A stretch of DNA of 64,000 nucleotides, taken from Kluyvera sichuanensis. Its GTDB lineage: Bacteria > Pseudomonadota > Gammaproteobacteria > Enterobacterales > Enterobacteriaceae. The stretch is taken from positions 121,713 to 185,712 of the forward strand of contig NZ_JABBJF010000007.1 of assembly GCF_014218705.1 (NCBI RefSeq), written 5' to 3'. The first letter of the stretch is position 1. Every line of letters starts with the position of its first letter. The notes beneath the pieces are model-generated. The model was given only the letters and a program-made list of their open reading frames with translations. It made no database searches and had not been told where the DNA came from. This document shows, one piece after another, positions 21,564-32,600 of the stretch. Made by a program: the position numbers and the translations under genes.

Positions 21564-22880
21564 GTGGCAACGCATTTAACGGATACGGCAATACGCGGGC
21601 TCAAGCCTAAAAGCACGTCCTACTATGAGTGGAGTAATAGCGGCCAACGCGGCGCAGGGCGGCTTGGCGTAAAAGTGCAACCTTCTGGCAGTAAGGTTTT
21701 TTACTTTCGCTATTACGTTGATAAAGGCAAGAAAGAGAAGTTTATCCAGTTGGGTATCTGGCCTGAGATGAAACTGGTGACGGCCAATGAGCTGGCGAAA
21801 AAGTATGGCGCATGGCTTATTGAGGGCAAAGAGCCGCAACAAGAGCTTGAGCAACAACGTCTGGCCGAGCAGCACATCATGCAGCTACATCGTTCACAGG
21901 GTTCGTTCGAAGAGCTGGTGCATGGCTATGTTAACAAGATGAAGCTCGACAATAAGCGGACCTGGGCTGATGTGTTGAAACGGCTAGAGAAAGAGTGCTA
22001 CTCAATTATCCCTCGAGAAATGAAAGCAAAAGATGTCACGTCCTCCCAGGTTAAAGAAATTCTGGCTGGCATCATTCAACGCGATGCAGTTGTCCACGCG
22101 AACCGTATCCGTTCGTATCTGATGGCCGCGTTTAATTACGGTCTGAAAGCAGATAATGATCCGATGAACATCAGTGTAGGCATTACGTTCGGACTGCAGA
22201 TTAACCCTGTTTCGGTTATACCAAAACAATCTGCCGCGGAGAAAGTCGGCGATATATGGCTAACGCTTGAAGAACTGCGCTTTGTCATTGAGCAGTTCGC
22301 ACAGGCCACAAACGTTGGGCCACTGATGCAACATCTGATTCGGTTCTGCGTATACGCTGGTGGTCAGCGTCCATTCGAAATGATTGCCAGTCAATGGAGT
22401 GCGATCGACTGGCAGCAAAAGACGTTACTGGTCATAGCTGATGTATCGAAAAACAAGCGTGAGCACCTGATCCCGTTGACTGAATCGGCATTACAGGAAT
22501 TAGCCTCGGTGAAAGAGCTGACTAAGGAAAGTCATAGTCCCTATATTTTCCCGCTATCAACCAACGGTGAGCGGCCAGTGCGTACTGATAGCCTGGCGCG
22601 TTCCATCATGTATTTCCGCGCGTTCAATCCGGAGTTTAAGGTCTTCACCGCTCGCGATTTGCGTCGTACCTGTAAAACACTGATGGGGGAAGCAGGAATC
22701 AGCAAAGAGATCCGTGACCGTATCCAGAATCATGCTTTGAATGATGTCAGCTCGAAACACTATGACCGTTATGATTATCTGTCTGAAAAGCGTAGGGCGC
22801 TTGAGATTTGGGAAGACAGGGTCAATTCCTATCAACGACAGCAGGAACACAATGTCGTGAACTTGTTCGGACGGAGGTAA
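21564..22880 (+). CDS. int: tyrosine integrase of the island (P4-like family)
   Basis: Site-specific recombinase of 438 residues. The N-terminal arm-binding domain (DUF4102-like, residues 1-90) contains a GVKVQPSGSKVFYFRYY stretch. The catalytic domain shows the R-H-R-H-Y residues: Arg in GGQRPFEM, Arg in DLRRTCKTLM, His in IQNHAL and the nucleophile in HYDRYDYL. It starts with GTG, with AGGTGA upstream. It lies beside the left attachment repeat, as island integrases do. The fic gene follows after 3 bases, so the two are cotranscribed. Confidence 0.93.
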   Translation: MATHLTDTAIRGLKPKSTSYYEWSNSGQRGAGRLGVKVQPSGSKVFYFRYYVDKGKKEKFIQLGIWPEMKLVTANELAKKYGAWLIEGKEPQQELEQQRLAEQHIMQLHRSQGSFEELVHGYVNKMKLDNKRTWADVLKRLEKECYSIIPREMKAKDVTSSQVKEILAGIIQRDAVVHANRIRSYLMAAFNYGLKADNDPMNISVGITFGLQINPVSVIPKQSAAEKVGDIWLTLEELRFVIEQFAQATNVGPLMQHLIRFCVYAGGQRPFEMIASQWSAIDWQQKTLLVIADVSKNKREHLIPLTESALQELASVKELTKESHSPYIFPLSTNGERPVRTDSLARSIMYFRAFNPEFKVFTARDLRRTCKTLMGEAGISKEIRDRIQNHALNDVSSKHYDRYDYLSEKRRALEIWEDRVNSYQRQQEHNVVNLFGRR

Positions 22881-22883
22881 TGC

Positions 22884-23498
22884 TTGTCAAAATATGAGCT
22901 TAATTCAGCAGAAGAGCGGTATCAGCCGGGCTCTGGTGATTTAGTTTTAGCGAATAAGCTGGACATTATCGACGTGGCTGAAATGGATGCATTGGAATCA
23001 GGGCTGCTGCTCATGTTGTATGAGCAGCTATTTATCAGCCAGCAACCACCAGCAACCTTGAGTTTTGAGCATATTCGCGAGTGGCACCGCAAATGGCTAG
23101 GTAATGTCTACGACTGGTCTGGAAAGTTCCGTAACGCGAACCTTGCAAAAGATGGGTTTCAGTTTGCCGCTGCGGACAGGATTCCGCTGCTGATCGCAGG
23201 CTTTGAAAAACAATACCTTTCCCGCGTCACGGAATTGAACACACTGTCTCGCGCCGAGCTGGCTGGTTTTTTGGCTGAATGCCACGTGGAATTTATTTTG
23301 ATCCATCCCTTTCGGGAAGGTAACGGGCGTTTGTCGCGCTTACTTTTTGATGTACTGGCGGTTCAGGCGGGTGTTGGGGTGCTGGATTACAGCTTATGGG
23401 ATGAGCATAAAGCATTTTACTTCAAGGCGATTCAGGCTGGTGTATCAGGTAACTTTGCTCCCATGATCCGGTTGGTTAGCGATATTCTTCCTGATTAA
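22884..23498 (+). CDS. Fic-domain protein (putative AMP transferase)
   Basis: A 204-residue protein with the complete Fic motif HPFREGNGR at 141-149, including catalytic His141 and the phosphate-binding loop. An upstream segment (VYDWSGKFRNANLAKDGFQF) is typical of the flap region. Fic enzymes usually AMPylate target proteins, and many act as toxins with a small antitoxin. I start at the TTG at 22884, which has a GGAGG Shine-Dalgarno 6 bases upstream, overlapping the int stop. I see no (S/T)xxxE(G/N) inhibitory motif in it. Confidence 0.9.
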   Translation: MSKYELNSAEERYQPGSGDLVLANKLDIIDVAEMDALESGLLLMLYEQLFISQQPPATLSFEHIREWHRKWLGNVYDWSGKFRNANLAKDGFQFAAADRIPLLIAGFEKQYLSRVTELNTLSRAELAGFLAECHVEFILIHPFREGNGRLSRLLFDVLAVQAGVGVLDYSLWDEHKAFYFKAIQAGVSGNFAPMIRLVSDILPD

Positions 23499-23653
23499 CG
23501 AGCCAAACCAACCGCTTTAGCCTGTGCCTGAAAGCGCTTGAGCTGCTTCTCGATTTTCTCTACAGAAACGCCGGTTTCAATTGCAGTGGAGCTGGCAACG
23601 GTGCGGAAGAGCTGCGTTTTAGTGACGACTGGAAGTGCCGTTTTCTTTGTCAT
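23495..23653 (-). CDS. hypothetical 52-residue protein convergent with fic
   Basis: The minus-strand frame reads MTKKTALPVVTKTQLFRTV and ends KAVGLAR. It is basic with a helical C-terminal half (VEKIEKQLKRFQAQAKAVG). A GAGG Shine-Dalgarno lies 8 bases before the ATG. Its stop overlaps the fic stop by 4 bases. Size and position suggest a possible partner of the Fic protein, but it does not resemble the known YhfG-type antitoxin and it is transcribed in the opposite direction. Confidence 0.55.
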   Translation of the reverse strand: MTKKTALPVVTKTQLFRTVASSTAIETGVSVEKIEKQLKRFQAQAKAVGLAR

Positions 23654-23953
23654 GGGTAGAGCCTCGTAGTTGATGCCTACATTCTAGTTCGCCCTGATAA
23701 TGCTCACAAGAGGGCTCTTTATCGTCTGTCGTTTGCGTATTGCTAGTACGCCGTATCTGTTTTAGTGAGAGTATTTCTAAAGTGCCTGCTAGATCTGTAC
23801 ATTGGTTTCTCATGAGAGCACTACTCGGTTGTAGGCATCTGCTTGAATCACGCATTGGTGAATGGGGCATTTCAGGGCAAGGCTAGTGTACGGGTACATC
23901 GGCGCTATGATGCTTAACGACCCGCCTCAAACAATAGACCCGACGGCGCTCAC

Positions 23954-24556
23954 TTATCCATTAATGTAGTGGTATATCTTCCAGGTGATGGATACAGTCA
24001 AAAATATCAACCAAAACCAGTGTCGTTTTTTGAATACCTTATCTTCTGTGATCTCCTGAACCTCTTTAACTTTCCTTCGCTTACCGTCCTGTTTTTTTAT
24101 AACACTGGGATTAACCTGCGGGGCTACGCTCGTAACGGCGGCGGATTTTGCCTTACTTTGCTTCGTAGGTTTGTTATCCATCACACTCAAATGGCGGCGG
24201 CAGACCAAAACGCTCCCTTCCATAGACGTGATTATTCGGTGCTCATTACTAATAGTAATAGAATTGGAAAACCATTGAGACCTGTCGCTCCCTCGTAAAG
24301 TACCGTTAAAGTCCCGGTACGTGACGCTTGCGCCAGAACCTTTGTATGCGATGGCCCCGCCAGGCATTTCAAGGATCGTGGCGCCGTTATTGCCTTTAAT
24401 TAAATTTCCACCTGCGACAGCGATGTAACGAACGGTTCTGCAATCCCCAGAAACGGTGACTAAACCTTTTGTTGGCCGTAATTTAATACGCTTGCCAGGT
24501 GCCAGGTCACGACAATGTGCCATTGCTATAATCTTCACATAATCGGTAGGGTTCAT
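23954..24556 (-). CDS. hypothetical 200-residue protein with C-terminal membrane anchor
   Basis: Residues 1-125 look like a compact beta-rich domain (GKRIKLRPTKGLVTVSGDC, then NNGATILEMPGGAIAYKGSG). A Lys/Gln-rich linker follows (about 125-175) and then one hydrophobic segment (WFWLIFLTVSITWKIYHY). The predicted topology is tail-anchored with the domain in the cytoplasm. I do not recognise the family, and no strong Shine-Dalgarno is visible. Confidence 0.5.
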   Translation of the reverse strand: MNPTDYVKIIAMAHCRDLAPGKRIKLRPTKGLVTVSGDCRTVRYIAVAGGNLIKGNNGATILEMPGGAIAYKGSGASVTYRDFNGTLRGSDRSQWFSNSITISNEHRIITSMEGSVLVCRRHLSVMDNKPTKQSKAKSAAVTSVAPQVNPSVIKKQDGKRRKVKEVQEITEDKVFKKRHWFWLIFLTVSITWKIYHYING

Positions 24557-25296
24557 AGGTCGATTTTTACCGTTATCTTAATGCTAGCCATGGTGCTAGT
24601 TGTTACATCTTGCGTGTTCGGCTGTACTAGTTCACGTATCAAAAAATGCTGCTTATCTACAGCGTTTTGAACTGTTGATAAGCTGGGAAGGATTACTTTT
24701 GTCATTTCACTTTCTCATGCTGAATCGCTACTCAACTCTAGGGCAGCGCATGCCTTGGAACGGAATAACACGTACCGAGATAGCATTATCAAATGCTAGT
24801 TTTGGCTCTTGCGATGTTGAGGCTAAACGGCGGTGAATTTAAGACAAGCTCACACCCTGCAGCAATCGGAAACAGGCTGTCATTACAAAAAGAGCATGGA
24901 ACACCAGTAAAGGTAATTTTCTTGATAATTAGTGCTTTAAGGAAATGTAACGCTATAGGTGATTGGTGACGGCAATGTTAAGGGGAATCACTTAATTCCT
25001 GGAATTGTTGGTCGGAGAAAATGACCAACCTTGCCAAACCGATGATGGTGTTTAGCGTTCTCACACTAAGCCCAAAATGGATGAATGGCTCGCTTTTGCA
25101 GCTGAACACATGAACAACAAAATCAAAAAAGGCTGGCGGTCGCGTCTTTCACACCCGGTGAAACGTGATCACTACGGCTAAAGCCAGTCACAGCAAGGGC
25201 TGGCAGGTGGGGATCATTTTTTGTATTGGTTTTTTCGGTGGTTTTTGATGATCACTTTGGAAAATGATCATCAAGTTTTCACTCAGTAGTTTACTT
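24557..25296. other. 740 bp without an intact gene; remnants and an inverted repeat
   Basis: A frame at 25077-25181 (MDEWLAFAAEHMNNKIKKG and on to a stop, 34 codons) looks like the tail of a lost gene. A perfect inverted repeat TGATGATCA-N10-TGATCATCA occupies 25246-25273. Otherwise I see nothing. The stretch looks decayed. Confidence 0.5.
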
Positions 25297-25752
25297 TCAA
25301 CAATATGATTTATTGGGGTTAAACATCGTTACGGCCAGACGTGACAGTGAGCGTTTATCCACTTTGATCTGCAGTAATTCGTAATCATTTTGCATTTTCA
25401 ACCAGTGCTCAGGCGTTCCGCCTAATACATAGCTGAGCCGAACGGCGGTTTCTGCTGTGATCCGCGAGCTGCCGTACACCAGATAATGACAGGCTGAAAG
25501 GCTCATGTTCATCGCTCTGGCGAAAGTGGTCAGCGTGATTTCATTCAGGGCAAGAATTCCTCTGATTCTTTCTGCCGGGACAGGGCTTTGCAGATTTTCA
25601 TAGCCTTGCATCCAGCGAGAGCAGGAGCGTAGTGCTCTGCGCTTAGCCTGGCGGGCCCGTTCGTAGGCATAATCAGTTGGCATGAAGAGGGTTCCATTTA
25701 CAAGCGTGTTCTGGTGCCCAGCCTGGTCATCAGAAATGAGGTTTTGCGCCAT
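25297..25752 (-). CDS. HigA-like helix-turn-helix regulator
   Basis: The C-terminal half carries an XRE/HigA-type fold (LTTFARAMNMSLSACHYLVYG, then ITAETAVRLSYVLGGTPEHWLKMQ). The last part is characteristic of HigA/VapI antidotes. I start at the ATG (complement 25750-25752), which has AGGTTAGA upstream; the frame is open to 25806. No HigB-like toxin gene is adjacent. It is divergent from hsdM with a palindrome-rich gap between, so it may control the restriction operon. Confidence 0.7.
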   Translation of the reverse strand: MAQNLISDDQAGHQNTLVNGTLFMPTDYAYERARQAKRRALRSCSRWMQGYENLQSPVPAERIRGILALNEITLTTFARAMNMSLSACHYLVYGSSRITAETAVRLSYVLGGTPEHWLKMQNDYELLQIKVDKRSLSRLAVTMFNPNKSYC

Positions 25753-25825
25753 TCTAACCTGTAACTGATGAGTGCAGGACGTGGGTAACACGCTCATTCT
25801 GGCCACCGTTCATTTCTTTGTCCTG

Positions 25826-25890
25826 TATCGTTTGCGATAGTCTTCGTAGCAGGTATTATTTTGCGCACTGCATTCCAAAATTGAATTTTG
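25826..25890. promoter_or_regulatory. two palindromes between the HigA-like gene and hsdM
   Basis: TATCG-TTTG-CGATA (25826-25839) and CAAAAT-TGA-ATTTTG (25876-25890) are both perfect. They sit in the divergent promoter region and are plausible operators for the HigA-like protein. Confidence 0.5.
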
Positions 25891-25934
25891 CCTGAGCATT
25901 TTGCTCTAGGGCTGCAATCTCTTCCGAGGGCTTC

Positions 25935-28295
25935 ATGACTAACACGAACTTTTCTCAAACGGCTGCGTTTATCTGGTCGGTGGCCGATCTGCTGCGCGGT
26001 GATTTTAAACAGTCTCAGTACGGGCGTGTGATCCTGCCCTTTACACTGCTGCGCCGTCTTGAGTGCGTGTTGGCGGAGACCAAAGATGCGGTGGTGGCGA
26101 AATATGATGAGTTAAAAACCAGCTCACTGCCGGAAGATGCCAAAGAGAAGTTTCTGCTGCGCGCCAGCACACTTTCCTTCTTCAACACCTCGAAGATGGA
26201 TCTGGGCAAGATGGGGCAGAACGACATCAAAGCCAACCTGGAGAACTACGTCCAGTCGTTCTCACCCGATGCGCGTGAAATCTTCGAACACTTCAAATTC
26301 AGTGAGTTCGTCGGCCTGCTGGAAGACGCCAACCTGCTATTTAAAGTGGTGAAAAAATTCGCCACCACCGATCTCAGTCCGAAAGCAATTTCCAACTATG
26401 AGATGGGCCTGGTGTTTGAAGAGCTTATCCGTCGTTTCGCGGAAAGCTCTAACGAGACCGCCGGGGAGCACTTCACCCCACGTGATATTGTGCGTTTGAC
26501 TACCTCGCTGGTGTTTATGGAAGATGATGAAGCCCTGACGCAGCCTGGTATTATCCGCACCATTTATGACCCGACGGCCGGGACCGGCGGCTTCCTCTCT
26601 TCAGGCATGGAATACGTGCACGAGCTGAACCCTAACGCGGTCATGCGCGCCTTTGGTCAGGAGCTGAACCCGGAATCCTACGCTATCTGTAAAGCCGACA
26701 TGCTGATCAAAGGTCAGGACGTCAGCCGTATTAAGCTGGGCAATACCCTCTCTAACGACCAGCTGCCGCTGGATCAGTTCGACTACATGCTCTCTAACCC
26801 ACCGTTTGGTGTGGACTGGAAGAAGATTGAGGGCGAGATTAACGACGAACATACGCAGAAAGGCTTTAACGGTCGCTTTGGCCCGGGCCTGCCGCGTGTA
26901 TCCGACGGCTCGCTGCTGTTCCTGATGCACCTGATCAGCAAAATGCGCGACAACCACAATGTGGATGGCACCGTGAGCAACGGCGGGCGTATCGGGATTA
27001 TCCTTAACAGTTCCCCACTGTTTACCGGTGGTGCGGGCAGCGGTGAGAGTGAAATCCGTCGCTACATTCTGGAAGCCGATTTGCTGGAAGGCATCGTCGC
27101 GCTGCCAACAGACATGTTCTACAACACCGGCATTGCCACCTACGTCTGGATCCTCTCCAACAAGAAAGCGCCTGAGCGTAAAGGCAAAGTACAGCTGATC
27201 GATGGCACTAACCTGTGCGGCAAAATGCGTAAATCGCTGGGTTCCAAGCGTAACCTGATGGGCGAAGACGATATCAAGCTGATCACGCAGACCTTCGGTG
27301 ATTTTGAGGTGGTGGATGCCACAACACTGGAAGAGCTTGGTCTGGAGAAAGCCGCCGAACAAAAATCCAACCGTGGTCGCCAGCCTGCCACCGCCAAAAC
27401 CGAAGCGCCGAAAACCTTCGCCAGCAAAATCTTTAACAGCACCGACTTTGGCTATCGCCGCCTGACCATTGAACGCCCGCTGCGTTTATCTGCTCAGGTG
27501 ACGGATGAGGCAATTGCGACTCTGCGCTTTGCACCGAAGCCGTTTAACGCACCGATGGAACGTCTGTATGAAGAGTTCGAAGCCCAATGGCAGGAAGAGA
27601 CCTATGGTGATTTCTTCGAACTGGAAGCCGATGCGCGCGCCATCATCAAAGCTGAATTTGTTGAGCTGAAAGAGAAGCAGATTAAAGACCTGCTCGACAG
27701 CAAACTGTGGCTGGCGCAGCGCGGGTTAATGGAGAAGGCACAGCAGATTCAGGCAGCTCTGGGTGTGCAGGCGGGTGGTAAAACGCTGGTGAGCAATGAC
27801 TTCAACCAGTTCCAGTTGACCCTGAAAGGGGCCATCAAAACGGCTGGCGTGAAGCTTGATGCGAAAGAGAACAAGCAGTTTATCGATGCCATCACCACGA
27901 AAAACCCGGATGCCGTACCTGTGGTGAAGAAGGTGCTGAAAGAAGCCGCTCAGCCGCTGTACGGTGCATTTGAATACAAAGGCAAAGTGGTCGAGTTCGA
28001 ACAGGACGGTGACCTGCGCGATAACGAAAACGTGCCGCTGAACCCGGCTGTGTCCACCAGCGATCTGATTGAAAACTACTTCAAAACAGAAGTACTACCG
28101 CACGTGAATGACGCGTGGATCAACGCTGATAAGCGCGATGCGAAAGATGGTGATGTGGGGATTGTTGGTTACGAGATTCCGTTTAACCGCCATTTCTATG
28201 TCTATCAGCCGCCGCGCCCGCTGGAAGAGATTGATGCCGACCTGGATGCGGTCAGCGCCGAGATTATGAAGCTGCTGCAGGAGGTACATTCCTGA
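25935..28295 (+). CDS. hsdM: type I restriction-modification methyltransferase subunit HsdM
   Basis: N6-adenine methyltransferase subunit of 786 residues. The HsdM N-terminal helical domain ([19 protein letters not shown]) is followed by the SAM-binding motif [11 protein letters not shown] (212-221) and catalytic motif IV NPPF (288-291). The long C-terminal region is typical of the larger HsdM class. It works with HsdS as an M2S1 modification enzyme. It starts at an ATG preceded by GAGGG and shares its stop with the hsdS start (TGATG), so the two are translationally coupled. Confidence 0.96.
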   Translation: MTNTNFSQTAAFIWSVADLLRGDFKQSQYGRVILPFTLLRRLECVLAETKDAVVAKYDELKTSSLPEDAKEKFLLRASTLSFFNTSKMDLGKMGQNDIKANLENYVQSFSPDAREIFEHFKFSEFVGLLEDANLLFKVVKKFATTDLSPKAISNYEMGLVFEELIRRFAESSNETAGEHFTPRDIVRLTTSLVFMEDDEALTQPGIIRTIYDPTAGTGGFLSSGMEYVHELNPNAVMRAFGQELNPESYAICKADMLIKGQDVSRIKLGNTLSNDQLPLDQFDYMLSNPPFGVDWKKIEGEINDEHTQKGFNGRFGPGLPRVSDGSLLFLMHLISKMRDNHNVDGTVSNGGRIGIILNSSPLFTGGAGSGESEIRRYILEADLLEGIVALPTDMFYNTGIATYVWILSNKKAPERKGKVQLIDGTNLCGKMRKSLGSKRNLMGEDDIKLITQTFGDFEVVDATTLEELGLEKAAEQKSNRGRQPATAKTEAPKTFASKIFNSTDFGYRRLTIERPLRLSAQVTDEAIATLRFAPKPFNAPMERLYEEFEAQWQEETYGDFFELEADARAIIKAEFVELKEKQIKDLLDSKLWLAQRGLMEKAQQIQAALGVQAGGKTLVSNDFNQFQLTLKGAIKTAGVKLDAKENKQFIDAITTKNPDAVPVVKKVLKEAAQPLYGAFEYKGKVVEFEQDGDLRDNENVPLNPAVSTSDLIENYFKTEVLPHVNDAWINADKRDAKDGDVGIVGYEIPFNRHFYVYQPPRPLEEIDADLDAVSAEIMKLLQEVHS

Positions 28296-29650
28296 TGGCT
28301 AAGTATAAGGCGTATCCGGAGTATAAGGATTCTGGGGTTGAGTGGTTGGGGGTTATTCCTAAGGGCTGGACTATAAGTAAAGTAAAATATCTGGCTCCAT
28401 TTCAGGTTGGTTGGACTCCGCCAACTAAGAATGATGCCAACTTCATTGGTGATAATCTATGGGTCAATATTTCTGACTTAAGAGATAAATTTATTTCATC
28501 TACAGCAAAATGCATCTCTGATAAAGCTGCAAAAGAAGCATCAATGGATATCACCCCTAGGGGTTCTCTGTTATATAGCTTTAAGCTATCGGTTGGCGCA
28601 GTTTCATTTGCAGGATGTGATCTTTATACAAATGAAGCTATCGCATCATTTTTGGACCGAGCCCAACTGCCTCTATCGTATTTGTACTATGCACTCCCGA
28701 TATTTATTATTGAAAATGCATCAACCAATATCTATGGTGCAAAAATATTAAACCAAGAGCTGATAAAAAACTCATTTTTACTTGCGCCTTTACATAGTGA
28801 AGCAGAAAAAGTTGCTAATTTTTTGGATCACGAAACCGCAAAAATCGATAACCTGATCGAGAAGCAACGGCAACTGATTGAACTGCTGAAAGAAAAACGT
28901 CAGGCAGTGATTAGCCATGCTGTCACCAAAGGGCTAAACCCTGATGTGCCGATGAAAGATTCTGGCGTGGAGTGGTTGGGGGAAGTGCCGGAGCATTGGG
29001 TTCCAATACAATTAGGAAAGGTTTGTTATCAAGTATCAGATGGGCCTCATTTCTCTCCTAACTATGTTGATTCAGGAGTTTTATTTATTTCTGCAAGAAA
29101 TATAAAAGTTAATGGGTGGTCATTAGATGATGCTAAATATATAACTGAAAAGGATTACAATGAGTTTTCCAAAAGAGTGATCCCTGAAATAGGTGACGTT
29201 TTATACACAAAAGGTGGGACGACGGGAATAGCTAGAACTGTTGATATTGAAGATAAATTTCAAGTATGGGTTCACGTAGCTGTATTAAAAATATTAAAAG
29301 ACAAAGCTGTTCCAGATTTCATAGCATATTCTTTAAATGGCACATCTTGCTACGCCCAATCTCAACTTTATACCCAAGGTGCAACGAATAATGATCTTGG
29401 GCTCACTCGTCTGATAAAGATATGGTTGGCTTTGCCACCAAAAAATGAACAGCAGGAAATTGTTGATGCTTTAAATAGTATTACAAAAAAATATGATGTG
29501 GTTACCGACAATGCTATGACCGCAATAACCATTCTCCAGGAACGCCGCACTGCCCTTATCTCCGCCGCCGTTACCGGAAAAATCGACGTCCGCGATTGGG
29601 TTGCCCCCGATAAGCAGGACGTTGAGGAGTCACAGGAGGCCACCGCATGA
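28295..29650 (+). CDS. hsdS: type I restriction-modification specificity subunit HsdS
   Basis: DNA-recognition subunit of 451 residues with two target-recognition domains. Each half begins with the same conserved segment (KDSGVEWLGVIPKGW at about 9-23 and KDSGVEWLGEVPEHW at about 223-237) and ends in a helical spacer (AKIDNLIEKQRQLIELLKEKRQ, and the RRTALISAAVTGKIDVRDW end). The two variable domains are markedly AT-rich while the conserved repeats match the GC of hsdM, the usual sign of domain shuffling. It overlaps hsdR by 4 bases. Confidence 0.95.
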   Translation: MAKYKAYPEYKDSGVEWLGVIPKGWTISKVKYLAPFQVGWTPPTKNDANFIGDNLWVNISDLRDKFISSTAKCISDKAAKEASMDITPRGSLLYSFKLSVGAVSFAGCDLYTNEAIASFLDRAQLPLSYLYYALPIFIIENASTNIYGAKILNQELIKNSFLLAPLHSEAEKVANFLDHETAKIDNLIEKQRQLIELLKEKRQAVISHAVTKGLNPDVPMKDSGVEWLGEVPEHWVPIQLGKVCYQVSDGPHFSPNYVDSGVLFISARNIKVNGWSLDDAKYITEKDYNEFSKRVIPEIGDVLYTKGGTTGIARTVDIEDKFQVWVHVAVLKILKDKAVPDFIAYSLNGTSCYAQSQLYTQGATNNDLGLTRLIKIWLALPPKNEQQEIVDALNSITKKYDVVTDNAMTAITILQERRTALISAAVTGKIDVRDWVAPDKQDVEESQEATA

Positions 29651-32600
29651 GCATGGACAGCACCAAAGAGCTGATCTTCCAGAATGAGATGATTGCTCAG
29701 ATGGAAGCAAAAGGCTGGATTTGTGGTCAAACCGGCGGCTACGATCGCGAACGTGCGCTGTACTCGCAGGATGCACTGACCTTTGTGCAAACCACACAGC
29801 CGCAGGAATGGGAGAAGTTTGCCAAAATTTACCCTACCGATACCGAGCGTCATTTCCTCGATGCGCTGGTGGCTCAACTGAAAAAAGCGGATATCAACGC
29901 CACTGATATGCTTTCGCGGACTTACGGTACGCTTGGCGTGCTGCGTCATGGTATCAAAAGCCATAACGCGCGTTTTTCCCTGTGCCAGTTTAAGCCGGAA
30001 CATAACCTCAACCCGGAAACCCTGACGCGCTACCAGCAGAATATCTGCCGCATCGTGCCGGAGCTGGTTTACAGCCCGCATGCGTCGAACGCCGCCTTTG
30101 AAGAAACCGGCGTTAAGGCGAAGAAATGGCGTATCGACCTGGTGTTGTTCGTCAATGGCCTGCCGATAGCGACCCTCGAACTGAAGTCTGAATTTAAGCA
30201 GACGGTACAAAACGCCATCACGCAATATAAGAAAACGCGTTTGCCGAAAGATCCTGACACCAATAAACCTGAGCCGCTGCTGACCTTTAAACGCGGCGCG
30301 CTGGTGCACTTTGCCGTCAGCCAGTACGAAGTGTTTATGGCGACCAAACTTGAGGGTGATAAAACCTTCTTCCTGCCGTTTAACAAAGGCACCCATGACG
30401 GCGGCGCGGGGAATGATATCCCGGAAGATGCCAATGACTACGCCACCAGCTATCTGTGGAATGAGGTGCTGCTGCCGGACAATCTGCTGAAAATTCTCGC
30501 GAGTTTCGTACATCTTCAAATCGTCGAAAAAGAAAATGCCATTGGCCTGAAGTACAAAAGCGAGAGCCTGATTTTCCCGCGCTATCACCAGTGGGATGTG
30601 GTGAACAAACTGATCACCGCCGCAACGGTAGAAGGCACCGGCAATAAATACCTGATTCAGCACAGTGCGGGGTCGGGCAAATCCAACTCTATCGCCTGGA
30701 CGGCCCACCAGCTTTCCCGCCTGTACGATGAAAATGGCGAGAAGCAGTTCCACTCGGTGATTGTGGTGACGGACCGCACCGTGCTTGACGATCAGCTGCA
30801 GGACACCATCTACCAGTTTGAACACCAGGATGGCGTGGTCGGGCGTATCAATAACAAAGAGGGCGACGGTTCTAAATCGGAGAAGCTGGGGAATGCGCTT
30901 TTAAACGCGCAGCCGATTATCATCGTCACCATTCAGACCTTCCCGTTTGTTCTTAAGACGATAGAGAGCAACGTCAGCCTCAAGCAGCGAAAATACGCGG
31001 TGATTGCCGATGAAGCGCACTCCTCGCAGAGCGGCTCTACGGCGCGACAGCTGAAAGAAGTGCTGATGACGGAAGAGGCGGATGACGATGTGGAGATGTC
31101 TTCAGAAGATATTCTGGATGCTACCGTCGCCGCGCGTAAAGGCAGCAACAACCTCAACTATTACGCCTTTACCGCCACGCCGAAAGCCAAAACCCTGGAG
31201 CTGTTTGGTCGTCGTCCTAATCCGCAGGAACCGGCCTCGAAAACGAACAAACCGGAAGCGTTCCACGTTTACTCCATGCGGCAGGCCATCGAAGAGGGCT
31301 TTATTCTTGATGTGCTGAAGAACTACACCAACTACAAGGTGGCGTATAAGTTGCTGCAAAAGCTGGACGATCCTGACCGGGAAGTGGACAGCAAGAAAGC
31401 AAAGATCAAACTGAACCAGTGGGTGTCGCTGCACGACCATAACGTGTCGCAGAAAGTGAAGGTGATTGTTGAGCACTTCCGTAAGCATGTGATGCACTTA
31501 CTGGCCGGCCAGGCAAAAGCGATGGTGGTGACCAGTTCGCGTAAGGCGGCGGTGCGCTACAAGCTGGCGTTCGATAAATACATCGCCGAGCAAAAGTACG
31601 ACAAGATAAGCGCTATGGTGGCGTTCTCCGGGGAAGTGGAATTCAACGAAGATGACCACAACAGCCTTGCGCTGCTTCACCAGAAGTTCACCGAGATCAA
31701 TATGAACCCTGGCCTGAAGGGCCGGGATATGCGCAAAGCGTTTGATACCGACGACTACCAGGTGATGCTGGTGGCCAACAAATTCCAGACCGGTTTTGAC
31801 CAGCCCAAACTGTGCGCCATGTATGTGGATAAAAAGCTGGGCGGCGTGGAGTGCGTACAGACCCTGTCGCGCCTGAATCGTACTTATCCTGGGAAGGCGC
31901 AATCCGGAACGTTTGTATTTGATTTCTACAACGAGCCCGATGAGATTCTGGGTGCTTTCCAGCCGTACTACCAGACAGCGGAACTGACGGATGTCAGCGA
32001 TCCGCAGCTCGTCTTTGAACTGTTTGAAAAGCTGCGCACCAGCGGCATTTTCCTGTGGAACGAAGTGGAGCAGTTCTGCGAGGCTTTCTTCAGCAAAAAC
32101 AAATCCAATGCGGCCATTAGTAATATCTGCAAACCTGCGGTGCAGCGCTGGAAAAATCGCTACACCTCAGCGATTGATGCGTATGTCCTCGCCAAGGAGA
32201 TGTTTGAACGTACCAAAAAGACCGGCGATATTGTGTTGATCACCAATGCGGAAAACACCTTTAAAGAGTGCGAGAAAGAAAAAAGTAAGCTGGATATCTT
32301 CAAAAAAGATCTCGGTAGCTTTGTCCGTTTTTACGAGTTTATGTCGCAAATCGTCGATTACGATGACAAGAATCTGGAAAAGCTGAGCCTGTTTGCCCGC
32401 CATCTGCGCCCGTTGCTGCACGAACAGCGCATCGAAGAAGATGAGATTGATTTAAGCAACGTCGAGATGAGCCATTATCGCCTGTCGAAGCTTCACGAAC
32501 AGCACCTGAAGCTGCAGAAAGATGCGGCGGAATACAAAATCAAACCGGGGAATGATGTCGGCACAGCGAAGCCGAAGGACAAGAAAGAAGAGTTTCTGTC

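Noticed and set aside
24600..24836. 78-residue ORF in the decayed part of the island
   Set aside because: No ribosome site, no domain pattern and no supporting neighbours.
29368..30825. 485-residue minus-strand ORF
   Set aside because: Antisense to hsdS and hsdR; no recognisable features.
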